A stretch of 64,000 nucleotides of DNA, from the NCBI GenBank assembly GCA_947498505.1, contig CANMKG010000001.1:124001-188000 (forward strand). Direction: 5' to 3'. Of the stretch, positions 35,232 to 44,234 are shown piece after piece; position 1 is the stretch's first letter, and the number at the start of each line of letters is the position of its first letter. Both the position numbers and the translations under genes were made by a program. A model generated the notes under the pieces. It worked only from the letters and a program-made list of their open reading frames with translations, did no database searches and was not told the origin of the DNA. The DNA is from an uncultured Maribacter sp. GTDB lineage: Bacteria > Bacteroidota > Bacteroidia > Flavobacteriales > Flavobacteriaceae.

Positions 35232-35684
35232 TTATTTTTTAATTTTTTCGTTAATTTTAGAGTCTATTGAAAATTTACCGCTGCCATTTACCAATATAGC
35301 CGCTGCTAATCCTATAACAAGCAATGCATATTCATAACCTTCCCCTTGTTGGTTTCCAAACCAATTCATAAAGAAACCATGCTCTAAATGAGTGGTGAAA
35401 ATTATTCCAATAAATAGCCCAATAAATGATATTGCCCAGAATCTACTTGCAAATCCTATTAGCAAACTAATTGCTCCAAAAAACTCAATAATAATTATTA
35501 AAAATGCAATAATCCATGGTAGTTGCATGGTTTGTGTAAAGAAATCCATAGTGGCGTTAAAACCATAACCTCCATACATGCCAATCATTTTTTGAGCACC
35601 GTGAGGAAACATTACAATACCTAGTGTTACACGAGTTATAAACCCAGCCCAATCGTTTTTAGTTGTAAATATTTTTTCTAGCAT
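35232..35684 (-). CDS. DoxX-family membrane protein
   Basis: A 150-residue membrane protein with four helices (about residues 15-33, 52-72, 77-97 and 115-133). It has the family's N-terminal RVTLGIVMFPHGAQK segment, and FFGAISLLIGFASRFWA marks the second and third helices. DoxX proteins occur in thiosulfate:quinone oxidoreductase and in many unrelated redox operons, where their role is not settled. It is transcribed ahead of the FMN reductase gene with a 4-bp gap, which suggests a membrane-linked redox function. Confidence 0.88.
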   Translation of the reverse strand: MLEKIFTTKNDWAGFITRVTLGIVMFPHGAQKMIGMYGGYGFNATMDFFTQTMQLPWIIAFLIIIIEFFGAISLLIGFASRFWAISFIGLFIGIIFTTHLEHGFFMNWFGNQQGEGYEYALLVIGLAAAILVNGSGKFSIDSKINEKIKK

Positions 35685-35782
35685 AATGTTTTATATTAAT
35701 TGTACACTGCAAAGATTGAGAGGAACAGAATGAAAAAAAATAATGTACATTAAGATTATTTTTTTTATGAAACCTTTTGGTT

Positions 35783-36403
35783 TTAACTTGGGAACCAGCT
35801 GTTGACTACTCCTTTTATTTCGGACTTAGCATTCGTTAAAATGTTATCTATTTGATCTCTGTTTTGGTCAACGCCATATGCTAGGACCAGGCTTGAGGCT
35901 ATTCCAATAAAATCAAAGTTTTGTTGTATGGTTTTAGAAGCATATTCTTTAACCTCGTTTGAAGGTTGATAGTTAAATCCTGCTACAATAATAGATAATG
36001 CCCTTTTACTTTTGCATAAACCACTAAATCCAGTATCAGGATTAAAAGAAAAAGTTTTATTGCTAACTACAATAGCATCTATCCATGCCTTAATGGTTGC
36101 TGGCATTGAAAAGTTGTATATAGGAAAGGCCAAAACAATATTGTCTGCCTCAATTACTTGATCAATAAGTTTGTTATGGTTGGCGAGCACTAATAGCTCT
36201 GACTCAGAAAAATTTGTTTTCCCCATGTTCCATTCCATAATTAGATTCAAATTTTCTTCTAATAGTAAATCTGGTGGCGTTTTACTTAAATCTAAAAAAC
36301 TAAGTGTTGTTTTGTTTTTACTCAACTTTACAAATTCATTAAATAAAATTTTTGTGTAAGAACCTTTTCGTGGACTGTAATTTATTACTAATGTTTTAGT
36401 CAT
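35783..36403 (-). CDS. NAD(P)H-dependent oxidoreductase (flavodoxin fold, AzoR-related)
   Basis: A 206-residue flavin reductase related to AzoR and MdaB-type quinone reductases. The N-terminus INYSPRKGSYTKILF binds the FMN phosphate, and LAFPIYNFSMPATIKAWIDA is the flavin-contacting loop. The gene stands alone and is divergent from the LysR gene starting at 36484, with about 80 bp between them. The arrangement is typical of a LysR regulator and its target. It is the third flavodoxin-fold protein of the redox group. A substrate cannot be named. Confidence 0.88.
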   Translation of the reverse strand: MTKTLVINYSPRKGSYTKILFNEFVKLSKNKTTLSFLDLSKTPPDLLLEENLNLIMEWNMGKTNFSESELLVLANHNKLIDQVIEADNIVLAFPIYNFSMPATIKAWIDAIVVSNKTFSFNPDTGFSGLCKSKRALSIIVAGFNYQPSNEVKEYASKTIQQNFDFIGIASSLVLAYGVDQNRDQIDNILTNAKSEIKGVVNSWFPS

Positions 36404-36483
36404 GATTTATATTTTTTTTCAAATGTAAATCTTGCTAATTGATAATTTTAATTATTTTTATTTACTTATTAATAACTGTAGTT

Positions 36484-37368
36484 ATGATTAATTTGGAATG
36501 GTTTAGAACGTTTAGTGCTATTTACGAGTGTAGTAGTATAACAGAAGCTTCAAAAAAAGTAAACATGACTCAGCCCGGAGTAAGTAAGCACCTATCTGCA
36601 TTGGAGGGTTATATAGGTAATAAATTGTTCAACAGAACTACTCGAAAATTAGTACCGACCGAATATGGTAAATTTTTATATGCTCAAATAAACAATCCTT
36701 TGCAACAGTTAGAAAAGGTTGAATATTACTCAAACCGAAGAGCAAAAAAAGCCAAACCTGCAATAACAATTGGCTGTACCTCTGACTTTTTTAAAAACGA
36801 ATTGAAGCACAAGATTTATGCTTTTGATATGTACATTGTTTCTTATTTTGCAGGAGAGGATGAATTGATTGAAGCTCTTGAAGCGGACAAAATTCAATTA
36901 TTAATTGGTACTAAGATGTATGATTCATATGGGCATGAATTTTCGTTTTTAAAAAGTGAAGAATTAGTATTAATATGTTCTAATGATATTGATGTTCCAA
37001 AAGATATTCAAGTAGATGATTTGCAACTTATTAAGTGGTTGCAAAAACAAGTTTGGTTTAGCTATAGTAATAGGCAACAAGAGATAAAAAAGTTTTGGAA
37101 TGCAAAATTTAACGTAAATCCTAAAATTGTACCTAGATATATATTACCGTCTTATTCAGAAATTGTTTCTGTCCTGAAAAGAAATACTGGGTTTAGTGTA
37201 GTTCCAAAGAGTTTTTGTAAAGAAGAGTTACGGAACAATACTATAAAAATGCCATTACAGAATTCCGAAAATGTAACCCAAAAACAGTTTTATTCGTATA
37301 AATTAAAAAACAGTAACCTAAAAGAAATTACATTGTTTATGGAGAAAATGAAAGTGATTGAAGTTTAA
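36484..37368 (+). CDS. LysR-family transcriptional regulator
   Basis: From the ATG at 36484 the protein has 294 residues and starts MINLEWFRTFSAIYE, with the winged HTH TEASKKVNMTQPGVSKHLSALE. The rest is a periplasmic-binding-protein-like effector domain. An in-frame ATG 45 bp further upstream would add a hydrophobic 15-residue leader (MIILIIFIYLLITVV) that is not part of any LysR N-terminus, so I prefer the later start. It is divergent from the oxidoreductase gene and probably controls it. The effector is unknown. Confidence 0.9.
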   Translation: MINLEWFRTFSAIYECSSITEASKKVNMTQPGVSKHLSALEGYIGNKLFNRTTRKLVPTEYGKFLYAQINNPLQQLEKVEYYSNRRAKKAKPAITIGCTSDFFKNELKHKIYAFDMYIVSYFAGEDELIEALEADKIQLLIGTKMYDSYGHEFSFLKSEELVLICSNDIDVPKDIQVDDLQLIKWLQKQVWFSYSNRQQEIKKFWNAKFNVNPKIVPRYILPSYSEIVSVLKRNTGFSVVPKSFCKEELRNNTIKMPLQNSENVTQKQFYSYKLKNSNLKEITLFMEKMKVIEV

Positions 37369-37388
37369 AACACATACACACAAAAAAA

Positions 37389-37985
37389 TTACTTCTCTTT
37401 TATTTTCTTTTTTAAAACACTCAAAAATTCAGGCGTAACTCCGAGGTACGATGCCATATTTTTTTGAGAAACCCGCTGTTCAATTTGTGGATATTTTTCT
37501 TTAAAATTTAAATACTTTTCTTCCGTACTTAACGAAATGTTATCGTTAGCCCTTTCAATATGATTTACCAGTGAGCGTTGATACAAGATTCTAAAAAAAC
37601 GTTCAAATTTTGGAACCTTAACATATAAATGTTCTAAATTATCTTGTGAAATTTGTAAAACCTGAGAATCTTCGGTTGCTTGAAGATAATGTTTTGAAGG
37701 CTTTTTGGTAATAAAACTATGTAAATCACCAGTCCAGTAATCTTCTCCTGCAAAAGCGGTTATATGTTCTCCTCCTTTTTCATCAATAGTATAATTTTTG
37801 ATACAACCACTAACAATAAAATACTCGTAATAAGCCAGTTTACCAGCCTGTAAAAGAAAGTCCTTTTTTTTAACTGATTTATACTGCAACAATGAGATAA
37901 AAATGTTGATTTCCTCTTGAGTAAGATTAACAAAACGATTTATATTCTTTAGAATGAGCGTATGATATGGTTTTAATTCCATCAA
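37389..37985 (-). CDS. Crp/Fnr-family regulator (cyclic nucleotide-binding domain)
   Basis: The protein has 198 residues. The first 130 are a cNMP-binding jelly roll (LLQAGKLAYYEYFIVSGCIKNYTI, then FAGEDYWTGDLHSF), but the arginine-containing phosphate-binding cassette is not clear, so it may not bind cAMP. The C-terminal part contains the recognition HTH (VSQKNMASYLGVTPEFLSVLKK). Such short Crp-like proteins are common in Bacteroidota. It lies 11 bp downstream of the HAD gene on the same strand and converges with LysR. Confidence 0.87.
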   Translation of the reverse strand: MMELKPYHTLILKNINRFVNLTQEEINIFISLLQYKSVKKKDFLLQAGKLAYYEYFIVSGCIKNYTIDEKGGEHITAFAGEDYWTGDLHSFITKKPSKHYLQATEDSQVLQISQDNLEHLYVKVPKFERFFRILYQRSLVNHIERANDNISLSTEEKYLNFKEKYPQIEQRVSQKNMASYLGVTPEFLSVLKKKIKEK

Positions 37986-37996
37986 GAATTTTGGTA

Positions 37997-38647
37997 TTAA
38001 GAAATTACTGTTTTTAACCAGTTGGAAAAAGCGGTAAAGGAATTGAAAATTTTATCTGGTTGTAAGGCTTCCAACTTTTCTTTTTCAGCTGTTTCTGCCC
38101 AAGCAGCAGCTATAATGGGGACTTTAACTTGTCTGCAGGCACTAATATCACTCGGAGCATCACCAACGTATATGATTTCGTCTCTTGCTATATTCTTAAA
38201 AGTATCAATAATGTTTAGGATACCTTGGGGTTTTCGAGGACCACTTGCCATACCTGTTTCTACACTTTCAAAATAGGATTTTATTTTAAATTTTTGCAAA
38301 GATATTTCTGTACTGTGTTCTCCTTTTCCGGTTACCATAGCGACGCGAATATTGTTGGATTTGAGGTGCTCTAGTAATTCTACAACTCCATCAAAAGGAG
38401 CGGGGCACATTTCATGAAAATCCTTATAGTATTTTAAATAGGCATCAATTCCTTTTTGATATTGGTTGGGAGCTAAGGCCATAATGGTGCCTTCCTCAGA
38501 AGGTCCAAAAGTTGCAACAATCTCAGCATCTGAAACTGTTCTTCCAATAAGGGGTTGAATAGCTTGTTTAAAAGCTTTAATACATAGGGGAAGAGTATTT
38601 CCAATAGTTCCATCTAAATCAAAAATTACCGCTTTTATTTTTGTCAT
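37997..38647 (-). CDS. HAD-superfamily hydrolase (phosphoglycolate phosphatase-like)
   Basis: A 216-residue HAD phosphatase of the Gph/beta-phosphoglucomutase-like subgroup. Motif I is VIFDLDGTIGNT (nucleophile Asp), motif II is AMVTGKGEHS, and motif IV is IYVGDAPSDISAC. A helical cap lies between residues 20 and 90. It probably removes phosphate from a small metabolite. It is followed 11 bp later by the Crp-like gene, so the two are co-transcribed. Substrate not predictable. Confidence 0.9.
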   Translation of the reverse strand: MTKIKAVIFDLDGTIGNTLPLCIKAFKQAIQPLIGRTVSDAEIVATFGPSEEGTIMALAPNQYQKGIDAYLKYYKDFHEMCPAPFDGVVELLEHLKSNNIRVAMVTGKGEHSTEISLQKFKIKSYFESVETGMASGPRKPQGILNIIDTFKNIARDEIIYVGDAPSDISACRQVKVPIIAAAWAETAEKEKLEALQPDKIFNSFTAFSNWLKTVIS

Positions 38648-38747
38648 TCAGGTTATATTTTAATGTAAATAAGTAAAACTTTATTTTAAAATAAGAAAAC
38701 TTACTGTGTTGTAACCAAACATAAATAATTTGGTTTGTCAAATTGAA

Positions 38748-39104
38748 CTATTTCGATAGCATTTTTAGTGCTTCAGAACTTGTGGACACAAAGTTTATTA
38801 ATTTCCCTTTGTTGCTTTCATAAATAAAATCATGGAATATTTTTTTGCACTCTGAAAAATCGCCAACAATTATTAACTGAACGCGTAAATTTGAAAGTTT
38901 TTGTAGAATTTCTCCAGCAATTCCATTTCTTAATTCAAAAAAATCTTCTGTGATATGTTTCTTGTTGATTATTATATTATCAAAGTTTTGATAATATAAA
39001 TTACCTAGAAATTCTTGTCCGTCTTTGACTGAATTGATAATAATTTTTTCAGAAGTTACTTCTGCAATTTTCTTATTAGAAATTTGATGAGATTTTACCT
39101 TCAT
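38748..39104 (-). CDS. DUF4180-family protein
   Basis: The preferred start at 39104 gives a 118-residue protein beginning MKVKSHQISNKKIAEVTS, which fits the DUF4180 family. It shows FDNIIINKKHITEDFFELRNGIAGEILQKL in two pieces and the strand VQLIIVGDFSE. A longer in-frame start at 39206 would add 34 residues rich in Leu/Ile and Arg/Lys that overlap the next gene; I reject it. The family is cytoplasmic and its function is unknown. It is followed by no clear partner. Confidence 0.82.
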   Translation of the reverse strand: MKVKSHQISNKKIAEVTSEKIIINSVKDGQEFLGNLYYQNFDNIIINKKHITEDFFELRNGIAGEILQKLSNLRVQLIIVGDFSECKKIFHDFIYESNKGKLINFVSTSSEALKMLSK

Positions 39105-39180
39105 TATGTTAGAGAATATTTTATTTAACAAGGATGATATGAGTACTCTTATTATAAATGTTAACTGTTTCCGCAATAAA

Positions 39181-40452
39181 TTAATAATGATTTTTAATAC
39201 CCTCAAATATAAATTCTATTTGTTTTTTTATTTTGTAGGAGGGCTGCGTAAAGTGATTATTCATGAAACTAAAAATAAGCGTTTTACCTGAGTTGGTTAT
39301 AAGGTATCCGCTTAAACAATAATTATTGCCTAAACTACCCGATTTTGCATGAATGTAAGGTTTTGCGTTTCCTTTAAACATATTTTTAATAGTACCATTA
39401 ACGCCTCCTGCAGGGAAAAGGGTAAATATTTTTTTTTCGGGTAGCTGCGTATATATTTTATCTAAAACATAAACCATAGACTCTGGTGTAAATAAATTAT
39501 AACGAGACAGCCCGGAACCATCTACCCATCTAGGTTTTTGAGGTAAACCACTAAGATGTTTTTGTATTACAAATTCTCGGGTGGTTTTACTATTTAAGGT
39601 GTCCGATAGTGTAGAGGCGCCAACTAACAATAATTGTTCTCCAATAAAATTATCGCTTTCATGGAGCAGTCTTTTATAGAGTGAATCTGTAGGCACGCTG
39701 TAAACTGTTTTTTTATCGCCATTGGGCATTTTTGGGATAATATCTATTTTCCGATTAATCGTAGCTTCAAGTAATTTTTTTGCAAGCGCATGGTTAGTTA
39801 TAAAAGGAATTTTTATAGTGTCTTTAGCGTTAAGATTTATATAAAATTTATTTTCAGAATAAGCTCGGTTAAATGAGTGGTTTTCAAGGGCGAAAACGTT
39901 GTTTTTAAAATATTTGGGATATACATTTTGTATATTATTATTAGAAATGGTTACAACGTTTCCAAACAAAGGTAAGCCACTTCGTTCAGGAGAATAATAC
40001 CAACTAAAATCTTCCCAGGCCCAACCAGGAGCATACTTTTGTTCCTTAAAATTGTTAAGATGTAACTTTATGTGTTTATGTTTTTTTAAGAAGTTTAAAG
40101 TCGTGTTATCTTTAAAATAAGTGTTCAAAAAGGATGGGTCTCCTGTTCCTTCAATATAAAGAGTATCATTTTTTGTAATGTATTTAAGCGCAGGGGTATT
40201 TTTAGGGAGCAGTTGTAGCGATGCAAACAATGTAAATAGTTTTACGTTACTGCCAGGAGTAAAGTATTTACGGCCATTGTAATTATATAAGGTATCCTTT
40301 GTTTTAGCATCAATCAATAAAAACCCAGTAAAACTGTTATTGAAAACATTAGATTGTAGTGAAGTATTAATTTTGGAACTCACCAATTTTTTAGAACTTA
40401 CACATCCCGTTAGTAAACAGACTGTTATATAAAAAAGTATGTTTTTTTTCAT
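39181..40452 (-). CDS. dacB: D-alanyl-D-alanine carboxypeptidase/endopeptidase, PBP4 (S13) type
   Basis: A penicillin-binding protein of the S13 family, 423 residues from the ATG at 40452. The signal carries a lipobox (LLTGC, Cys17), so it is likely an envelope lipoprotein. The catalytic motifs are SNVK (Ser68, Lys71), SDN in HESDNFIGEQ and KSG in HAKSGSLGN. The enzyme trims or cleaves peptidoglycan cross-links. It is shorter than E. coli PBP4, with a reduced insert domain. An alternative start 24 bp upstream is possible. Monocistronic. Confidence 0.9.
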   Translation of the reverse strand: MKKNILFYITVCLLTGCVSSKKLVSSKINTSLQSNVFNNSFTGFLLIDAKTKDTLYNYNGRKYFTPGSNVKLFTLFASLQLLPKNTPALKYITKNDTLYIEGTGDPSFLNTYFKDNTTLNFLKKHKHIKLHLNNFKEQKYAPGWAWEDFSWYYSPERSGLPLFGNVVTISNNNIQNVYPKYFKNNVFALENHSFNRAYSENKFYINLNAKDTIKIPFITNHALAKKLLEATINRKIDIIPKMPNGDKKTVYSVPTDSLYKRLLHESDNFIGEQLLLVGASTLSDTLNSKTTREFVIQKHLSGLPQKPRWVDGSGLSRYNLFTPESMVYVLDKIYTQLPEKKIFTLFPAGGVNGTIKNMFKGNAKPYIHAKSGSLGNNYCLSGYLITNSGKTLIFSFMNNHFTQPSYKIKKQIEFIFEGIKNHY

Positions 40453-40596
40453 GATTTTAAAAATACTAAATAACAAGATTGTATTTTATCGATGTTTAAC
40501 AACTTATTATCTAATTTTTAACGTATTGGGTATACTAAGAAATTAATTTTTTAGTTAACTTTACTACAACATCCTAATTATAAAATATTTATAAAT

Positions 40597-40794
40597 ATGG
40601 CGAGAGCAATGCTTGATTACACCAAGACTGTACTAAAAAAAGTAAGTTTTGATACCAAACTATTTTGTAAGGAAGTAAAAAAGGCAATTTCAAGACTACA
40701 ACCAGGCGAAATTGAAGAACTCAAAATTTGGTTAAAATCTTTTATAACAGATAAACCAGAATTAGAACAAAGTTTAATTTATTTAAAAGCATAA
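40597..40794 (+). CDS. Small conserved-looking protein of unknown function
   Basis: A 65-residue, strongly charged, helical protein (MARAMLDYTKTVLKKVSFD, later LQPGEIEELKIWLKSF). It has no signal and no membrane segment. The ATG is well placed behind about 120 bp of leader and a strong terminator follows 6 bp after the stop, which supports it as a real gene. I recall similar short proteins in other Flavobacteriaceae but know no function. Confidence 0.7.
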   Translation: MARAMLDYTKTVLKKVSFDTKLFCKEVKKAISRLQPGEIEELKIWLKSFITDKPELEQSLIYLKA

Positions 40795-40799
40795 AAAAG

Positions 40800-40823
40800 A
40801 AGCCACCCATGAGGTGGCTTTTT
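40800..40823. terminator. Strong intrinsic terminator between small gene and oxyR
   Basis: AAGCCACC (40800-40807), loop CATGA... closing with GGTGGCTT (40813-40820) and a run of T. A-rich sequence precedes it, so it can also stop the minus-strand oxyR transcript. Confidence 0.88.
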
Positions 40824-40842
40824 ACTTTTGTATATTTTGCTT

Positions 40843-41784
40843 TTATTTTGAACTTATAGGACTAATTATTTTTACGTCTTGAAAAGCTATTGCTCCACGA
40901 ACAACACTGGCGATAACATCTCGCAAAGCTTCGGTTATCTGCATTTTTAATTCACTTTTGTGATATATTAGACTAACCTCTCGAGCAGGAGAAGGATCCA
41001 TAAAATATTTTAAATACTGCTTTTTGGTTTGGTCTAACTCTAAAGTATTTAAATAGGGCAGAAGCGTCATTCCTAATCCTTCGTTAGATAAATTTATAAG
41101 TGTCTCAAAACTTCCGCTTTGCAGTTGAAAATGATCATCGTTATAATTTTTTGGAGCTTTGCATAAATTTACCACACCATCTCTAAAGCAATGTCCGTCT
41201 TGCAGCAATAAAATGTCTTCAATATTTAAATCGTCAGGAGATAATTTTTCTTGATTACCAAGTCTATGATTTTTAGGGACGTATCCAACAAAAGGCTCAT
41301 AATATAATGGACGTTCTTTAATATATTCAATTTCTAAAGGGGTGGCAGCAATTGCGGCATCAATATGTCCATCATGTATATTTTGAATAATACTTTCAGT
41401 GGTTAATTCTTTTATAATTAGATTAACCTTAGGGTATCTGTTAATAAAAGCCTTTAAAAACATTGGAAGTAAGGTTGGCATTATAGTAGGAATTATACCT
41501 AAAACAAAATCGCCACCTATAAACCCTTTTTCTTGGTCAACAATGTCTTTAATTCTATCAGCCTCATTTACAATATTTTTTGCTTGAGCTACAATTTTTT
41601 TACCTACTTCAGTAATTGAAATGGGTTTTTTTCCACGATCAAAAATTTGTACATCTAATTCATCTTCAAGTTTTTGCACTTGCATACTTAAAGTAGGTTG
41701 CGTTACAAAACTCTTTTCAGCTGCAAGAGTAAAATTTTGATATTCGGCTACTGCTATTACATATTGTAATTGTGTAATGGTCAT
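40843..41784 (-). CDS. oxyR: OxyR-type LysR regulator (hydrogen peroxide sensor)
   Basis: A 313-residue LysR-family protein. The N-terminal winged HTH is TLAAEKSFVTQPTLSMQVQKLE. The effector domain has the OxyR redox site LQDGHCFRDGVVNLC: by my count Cys199 and Cys208, the same numbers as in E. coli OxyR, with C-x8-C spacing. OxyR senses peroxide by forming this disulfide and then activates peroxide defence genes. The usual targets (catalase, peroxiredoxin, Dps) are not visible nearby, so it acts from a distance. It is divergent from a TonB receptor gene 226 bp away. Confidence 0.93.
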   Translation of the reverse strand: MTITQLQYVIAVAEYQNFTLAAEKSFVTQPTLSMQVQKLEDELDVQIFDRGKKPISITEVGKKIVAQAKNIVNEADRIKDIVDQEKGFIGGDFVLGIIPTIMPTLLPMFLKAFINRYPKVNLIIKELTTESIIQNIHDGHIDAAIAATPLEIEYIKERPLYYEPFVGYVPKNHRLGNQEKLSPDDLNIEDILLLQDGHCFRDGVVNLCKAPKNYNDDHFQLQSGSFETLINLSNEGLGMTLLPYLNTLELDQTKKQYLKYFMDPSPAREVSLIYHKSELKMQITEALRDVIASVVRGAIAFQDVKIISPISSK

Positions 41785-42010
41785 ATGTTATAAATTATGA
41801 GCGGTAAAGGTATCAATATTATCTATAGATTTTCTTTATAACATGCGAATTTTTTATGCTATAAATACGGATTAAATAGGTTAATGGTTTGGAAAGTGAG
41901 TTTGTTTAATTACGCATTTCAGACGTTTAATTCATCAGTTGGGTATATAAATTTAGTATTCGTTTCGTGTGGATTGCACTTTTGTCTCATCAATTTAAAA
42001 TCGTAGACAA

Positions 42011-44173
42011 ATGTTTAAAAGTATCTGTGCTGTAATTATAAGTTTAGTATCTGTAGTTGTTTCCAGCCAAACCACAGTATCTGGGATTGTTACTAATGGT
42101 AAAGGGGTTCCTTTGGTTGGTGCGAATGTATATTTAGAAGGAACATATGATGGAGCTTCAACCTCGGCCGATGGTAAATTTTCATTTGAGACCTCAGAAA
42201 CGGGAACGCAAACTTTAGTTGTTTCTATGATTTCATACGAAACGTATTATTCATCAGGAGATGTTACGATGCTTAATGGTGTTACAATTTCGCTTAGGGA
42301 AGCTATAAACCAACTTACTGGAGTTACACTTAGTGCAGGAACGTTTAAGGCGGGAGATAATTCAAAAGTTTCTGTTTTAAAACCGTTAGATATTGTGACT
42401 ACAGCGGGTGCTTTAGGAGATTTTTTAGGAGCATTACAAACTCTGCCAGGAACAAGTACTGTGAGTGAGGACGGTAGGTTGTTTGTTCGTGGCGGAAGAG
42501 CTGAAGAAACTCAGGTTTTTATTGATGGTTTACGTGTTTTTCAGCCGTTTAGCGCTACCGCAAACAATATGCCTACAAGGGGCAGATTTTCTCCCTTTTT
42601 GTTTAAAGGAATAACCTTTAGTACCGGCGGATATTCAGCAGAATATGGTCAGGCTTTATCAAGTGTTTTGTTACTAAACACTACAGATTTGCCAAAACAG
42701 GAAAAAACAGATGTTTCCATAATGTCTGTTGGGGGAGGTTTGGGACATACAGAGATATGGGATAACCAATCATTAAGTATTAATACATCATATATAAATT
42801 TAGCACCTTATCAAAAATTGTTACCTGATAATCAAGACGTAAAGTGGAATAAACCCTATGAATCTCTTTCTGGTGAAGCTGTATATCGTAACAAGGGAGA
42901 AAAAAGTATGCTTAAACTGTATACTAGCTTTAACTACACCAATCTTGATATTGAGCAAGAGGATATTAATTTTGATGATTTTGTAGGTTTTACATTGAAA
43001 AACAACAATTTGTATTTTAATACGTCATACCGCTATTTTTTTGATAACGAATGGACATTATCAAGTGGTGCAAGTATTTCTTCGGATAAAAATAATATTG
43101 GTTTTGAGACAGATGTTATAAAAATAGAGGAAACCGCATCACATCTAAAGCTTAAATTAAGAAAGAGTTTTAGCAATCGTTTTCAGCTAAATTTTGGAGC
43201 AGAGCATTTTGCAACACGTTATGATGATAAATTAAATACTATGGAGGATTTAGAATTTACGAGCTCTTTGGATGACAATTTAAGTGGTGTTTTTACAGAG
43301 GCCGATATATTTTTTAGTAATCGTTTTGCAGTGAAACTAGGACTAAGAGGAGAGCATTCTAAAATTTTAGATGATTTTACATTATCGCCCAGAGTTTCTT
43401 TGGCATATAAAAGTAGCGATAAAGGGCAGTTTTCATTGGCCTATGGTGATTTTTATCAAAACCCTTTAACCGCATATTTGAAATTTGACAACTCACTAAA
43501 ATCTGAAAAAACATCGCATTATGTTTTAAACTACCAATATTTAAATGATGGAAAAACTTTTAGGGCTGAGGCATTTTATAAGCGGTATAACAATCTCGTA
43601 AAGTATGATACACCTGAACCTCAATTTAATAGTGTTTATAGTAACGCAGGGGATGGGTATTCATCAGGATTAGACCTTTTTTGGAGGGATAATAAAAACA
43701 TTAAAAATCTTGATTACTGGGTGTCTTATTCTTACTTAAACACGGAGCGTGATTATTTAAGTTTTAGAGAAAGAGCTACTCCTGATTTTGCACCAAAGCA
43801 CAATTTTTCTCTAGTAACTAAATATTGGATAGAAGATTGGCGTTCGCAAGTTGGTGCTTCTTATAATTTTGCTTCAGGGAGGTATTATGATAATCCAAAT
43901 TCTACGAGATTTATGGCAGAAAAAACCAAAAGTTATAACAACCTAAGTATTAATTGGGCATACTTAATATCACCTCAAAAAATTCTGTATTTTTCAGTAA
44001 ACAATGTTTTAAGCTTTAATAATATAAATGGTTATCAATATGCAAACGAACCTAATGCAGTAGGTGATTTTGATAGACGAGCTATTCGGCCAACCTCGGA
44101 TTCTTTTTTCTTTGTTGGCTTCTTTTGGACTATTAGTGCAGATAAAAAGAGTAATCAATTGGATAATTTATAA
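42011..44173 (+). CDS. TonB-dependent receptor with N-terminal carboxypeptidase-regulatory domain
   Basis: A 720-residue outer-membrane receptor. It has a signal peptide (ending VVVSSQ), then a CarboxypepD_reg-like domain (TVSGIVTNGKGVPLVGANVYLEG, residues about 23-105). A plug domain follows (LGALQTLPGTSTV, RLFVRGGRAEETQVFIDGLRV), then a 22-strand barrel. No SusD-type or DUF4249 gene is next to it, so it is a solitary receptor, and the ligand is unknown. It lies behind a long leader divergent from oxyR, and a terminator-like hairpin follows. Confidence 0.93.
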   Translation: MFKSICAVIISLVSVVVSSQTTVSGIVTNGKGVPLVGANVYLEGTYDGASTSADGKFSFETSETGTQTLVVSMISYETYYSSGDVTMLNGVTISLREAINQLTGVTLSAGTFKAGDNSKVSVLKPLDIVTTAGALGDFLGALQTLPGTSTVSEDGRLFVRGGRAEETQVFIDGLRVFQPFSATANNMPTRGRFSPFLFKGITFSTGGYSAEYGQALSSVLLLNTTDLPKQEKTDVSIMSVGGGLGHTEIWDNQSLSINTSYINLAPYQKLLPDNQDVKWNKPYESLSGEAVYRNKGEKSMLKLYTSFNYTNLDIEQEDINFDDFVGFTLKNNNLYFNTSYRYFFDNEWTLSSGASISSDKNNIGFETDVIKIEETASHLKLKLRKSFSNRFQLNFGAEHFATRYDDKLNTMEDLEFTSSLDDNLSGVFTEADIFFSNRFAVKLGLRGEHSKILDDFTLSPRVSLAYKSSDKGQFSLAYGDFYQNPLTAYLKFDNSLKSEKTSHYVLNYQYLNDGKTFRAEAFYKRYNNLVKYDTPEPQFNSVYSNAGDGYSSGLDLFWRDNKNIKNLDYWVSYSYLNTERDYLSFRERATPDFAPKHNFSLVTKYWIEDWRSQVGASYNFASGRYYDNPNSTRFMAEKTKSYNNLSINWAYLISPQKILYFSVNNVLSFNNINGYQYANEPNAVGDFDRRAIRPTSDSFFFVGFFWTISADKKSNQLDNL

Positions 44174-44183
44174 CTATAATAAA

Positions 44184-44213
44184 AAGCGGGATAACAATAG
44201 TGTTATCCCGCTT
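44184..44213 (-). terminator. Intrinsic terminator of TonB receptor-DUF4249 operon
   Basis: AAGCGGGATAACA (44184-44196), loop ATAG, TGTTATCCCGCTT (44201-44213): a 13-bp perfect stem. On the minus strand TTTTATTATAG follows, a good T-tract. It may also reduce read-through from the plus-strand receptor gene. Confidence 0.85.
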
Positions 44214-44234
44214 CCAACCAAAAACCAAAAATAA

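Noticed and set aside
36439-36483. Upstream ATG of the LysR gene giving a hydrophobic leader
   Set aside because: LysR proteins begin a few residues before the HTH; the ATG at 36484 fits that and the leader does not.
39105-39206. 34-residue extension of the DUF4180 gene
   Set aside because: It overlaps the carboxypeptidase gene and is a basic, hydrophobic stretch foreign to the family.
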